Source of the DNA: Methylobacter sp. KS41 | Lineage (GTDB): Bacteria; Pseudomonadota; Gammaproteobacteria; Methylococcales; Methylomonadaceae | Length of the DNA stretch: 64,000 bases | Direction of reading: 5' to 3' | NCBI GenBank assembly: GCA_002862125.1 | Contig: PHSP01000003.1 | Location: forward strand, 1,240,001 to 1,304,000 | Part shown: one piece after another, positions 63,309-64,000 of the stretch | Numbering within the stretch: the stretch's first letter is position 1 | Layout of the letters: every line of letters starts with the position of its first letter | The notes under the pieces: generated by a model | What the model was told of the DNA's origin: nothing | Databases searched by the model: none | Seen by the model: the letters and a program-made list of their open reading frames with translations, nothing else | Position numbers and translations under genes: made by a program

Positions 63309-64000
63309 ATGAAATACGCTGTAGTAGATGCACAAATTACCCCTGAAGGCCGTCTGGATGTTCTGTCCAAGGCCGAAGTCAATAAACTGTATGATAGAAG
63401 TCAGGGAGGACTCTATCGAATATTCCGTAACTGCTCGCTAGCGGTACTTAATTGCGGCAGCGCCATGGATGACGGCAAGGAGTTGCTGGAGCGTTATCCT
63501 GATTTTGATATTCGTGTTGTTCAGGAGCAGCGGGGAATCAAACTGGAGGTTAAAGGCGCGCCTGCCCATGCCTTCGTGGACGGCAAGATGATTAAAGGGA
63601 TCAATGAGCATCTGTTTGCAGTCCTGCGTGACATTATTTACGTCAGCGACGAGATCAACGATAACCCAAAGTTTAATATGGAATCATCCGACGGCATCAG
63701 CAATGCGGTATTCCATATATTGCGCAATGCCAATATCCTCCGTCCGATGACTACTCCAAATATGGTGGTATGCTGGGGCGGGCATTCCATTAGCCGTAAG
63801 GAATATGAATACACCAAGATAGTCGGGCATGAAATGGGGCTGCGCGGTTTGGATATTTGTACCGGATGCGGGCCGGGCGCGATGAAAGGACCCATGAAGG
63901 GAGCAACGATCGGGCATTCCAAACAGCGTATTAAAAACGGCCAATATCTGGGTATCAGCGAGCCTGGCATTATTGCCGCTGAGTCACCCAATCCCATAGT
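63309..64000 (+). CDS. ppnN: Pyrimidine/purine nucleotide 5'-monophosphate nucleosidase (cut)
   Basis: The N-terminal 230 residues of PpnN (YgdH), running out of the window. Seen are the N-terminal regulatory domain ('YRIFRNCSLAVLNCGSAMDDG', 'ELLERYPDFDIRVVQEQRGIKLEV') and the start of the LOG-like catalytic domain ('MVVCWGGHSISRKEYEYTKIVG', 'DICTGCGPGAMKGPMKGA'). It hydrolyses nucleoside monophosphates to base and ribose 5-phosphate and responds to (p)ppGpp in E. coli. AAGGA precedes the ATG. Confidence 0.93.
   Translation, partial: MKYAVVDAQITPEGRLDVLSKAEVNKLYDRSQGGLYRIFRNCSLAVLNCGSAMDDGKELLERYPDFDIRVVQEQRGIKLEVKGAPAHAFVDGKMIKGINEHLFAVLRDIIYVSDEINDNPKFNMESSDGISNAVFHILRNANILRPMTTPNMVVCWGGHSISRKEYEYTKIVGHEMGLRGLDICTGCGPGAMKGPMKGATIGHSKQRIKNGQYLGISEPGIIAAESPNPI

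Overview
This window looks like a chromosomal segment from a gammaproteobacterium, most probably a type I methanotroph or a close relative. The gammaproteobacterial reading rests on ubiC, a ycgL relic, mtgA, ampG and the MetG/RecG/Icd types. The methanotroph reading is weaker. It rests on a histidine kinase with a LapD/MoxY-type sensor domain, an exosortase-A-associated ligase, a PEP-CTERM-like protein with a VPLx tail, and a ~1100-residue NAD-glutamate dehydrogenase. No methane monooxygenase or methanol dehydrogenase gene is present. No rRNA, tRNA or CRISPR array was seen.

Layout. 1-0.3 kb: cut end of an IS1182-type transposase. 0.5-5.7 kb: AmpG permease, NhaD antiporter, and divergently a siroheme sulfite/nitrite reductase with its DUF934 partner. 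6.5-8.8 kb: glycosyltransferase plus exosortase-associated O-antigen-ligase-like protein. 8.9-19.2 kb: housekeeping block (metG, apbC/mrp, dcd, CPBP protease, icd, ridA, recG, ubiC) with two frameshifted small genes (VOC protein, ycgL). 19.5-24.1 kb: a PEP-CTERM-like secreted protein behind a sigma-54-type promoter, then a divergent set of RLAN/ATP-grasp ligase, M14-like DUF2817 hydrolase and GNAT-C39 fusion that looks like a peptide tagging and processing system. 24.2-25.7 kb: a decayed island with REP-like palindromes, a broken REP-associated transposase and a broken AbrB/VapC toxin-antitoxin set. 25.9-33.3 kb: EVE protein, VanZ-like protein, penicillin-acylase-family hydrolase, lipoproteins and mtgA. 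33.4-36.8 kb: an IS3 element wrecked by a nested IS1634-type element, a 24-nt insertion, a 17-bp tandem duplication and a frameshift. 36.9-38.7 kb: SUMF1-type and FlgO-type proteins.

The most striking region is 39.3-43.3 kb. A monohaem c-type domain fused to a putative outer-membrane beta-barrel is followed by three small c-type cytochromes and a cytochrome b561-type membrane protein, tightly packed on one strand. Upstream lies a near-consensus sigma-54 promoter preceded by two near-identical 24-bp repeats. The order suggests an electron route between the quinone pool and the cell surface; this is an inference.

43.6-64 kb: periplasmic protein, NAD-GDH, an RsbV/RsbW-like pair, MarR regulator with a C-terminal four-cysteine tail, MgtC/DUF4010 protein, nitroreductase, an unrecognised 510-residue membrane protein, a MoxY-like two-component pair, a gene-poor AT-rich stretch with three DnaA-box matches, a multicopper oxidase, an Hsp70-DUF3731 protein, a small membrane protein and the start of ppnN. 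Core genes are intact, while many small accessory genes carry frameshifts or survive only as remnants.
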